This document shows, piece after piece, positions 15,948 through 15,979 of a stretch of DNA of 15,979 nucleotides. Under the pieces are notes generated by a model. It searched no databases. It was not told where the DNA came from and saw only the letters and a program-made list of their open reading frames with translations. The position numbers were made by a program, and so were the translations under genes. Numbering within the stretch: position 1 is the stretch's first letter; the number at the start of each line of letters is the position of its first letter. This stretch comes from an uncultured Prevotella sp. (lineage in GTDB: Bacteria > Bacteroidota > Bacteroidia > Bacteroidales > Bacteroidaceae), in the NCBI GenBank assembly GCA_945827565.1, contig CALZNR010000004.1, positions 1-15,979 on the forward strand. Direction: 5' to 3'.

Positions 15948-15979
15948 CTGTCTCTTATACACATCTCCGAGCCCACGAG
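15948..15979 (+). other. Illumina Nextera (Tn5) adapter contamination, not genomic
   Basis: Positions 15948-15966 read CTGTCTCTTATACACATCT, the Tn5 mosaic-end sequence used in Nextera libraries, followed directly by CCGAGCCCACGAG (15967-15979), the start of the Nextera read-2 adapter. The combination does not occur in natural Tn5. It marks an untrimmed read-through at the contig end, so genomic sequence ends at 15947. Confidence 0.97.

Noticed and set aside
15948..15966. Tn5 mosaic end as evidence for a natural transposon
   Set aside because: It runs directly into the Nextera read-2 adapter and stops at the contig end, which is a library artefact.

Overview
The window looks like a draft chromosomal contig end from a Bacteroidales bacterium, probably Prevotella- or Bacteroides-like. 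Base composition is AT-rich. Two sites match the Bacteroidales -7 promoter consensus TAnnTTTG. The xylulokinase, FAD oxidoreductase and formate-tetrahydrofolate ligase have the characteristic sequence of that order. The genus assignment is an inference. The last 32 bases are not genomic: they are Illumina Nextera/Tn5 adapter left on the contig end.

Positions 107 to 9816 (minus strand) hold an eight-gene exopolysaccharide/capsule cluster. In transcription order it has: a stand-alone response-regulator receiver; an initiating sugar transferase (undecaprenyl-phosphate type) with a degenerate receiver at its N-terminus; a short TolC-like outer-membrane protein; a Wzz/GumC-type chain-length protein ending in a degenerate BY-kinase-like domain; a Wzy/ligase-type membrane protein; a soluble GT2 glycosyltransferase; and two paralogous membrane GT2 glycosyltransferases. 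Several genes overlap or lie within about 100 bases of each other. A promoter precedes the receiver gene and a second one lies just upstream of the last two glycosyltransferases. The likely scheme is initiation on a lipid carrier, extension by the glycosyltransferases, Wzy polymerisation, length control by Wzz, and export through the TolC-like protein. No Wzx flippase and no SLBB-type Wza exporter is present in the window.

Positions 10048 to 13115 (plus strand, divergent from the cluster) hold xylulokinase and an FAD-dependent oxidoreductase joined by an ATGA overlap. A bidirectional hairpin terminator overlaps the stop codons of the oxidoreductase and the convergent fhs gene.

Positions 13126 to 15939 (minus strand) hold a likely three-gene operon: a small coiled-coil protein (perhaps cut at its 5' end by the contig edge), a nucleoside phosphorylase, and formate-tetrahydrofolate ligase (fhs). 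These are housekeeping nucleoside and one-carbon genes with no evident tie to the polysaccharide locus.

The most unusual content is the machinery of the polysaccharide locus: a receiver next to a pseudo-receiver/sugar-transferase fusion, a half-size TolC-like protein where an exporter is expected, and a Wzz fused to what looks like a dead kinase.
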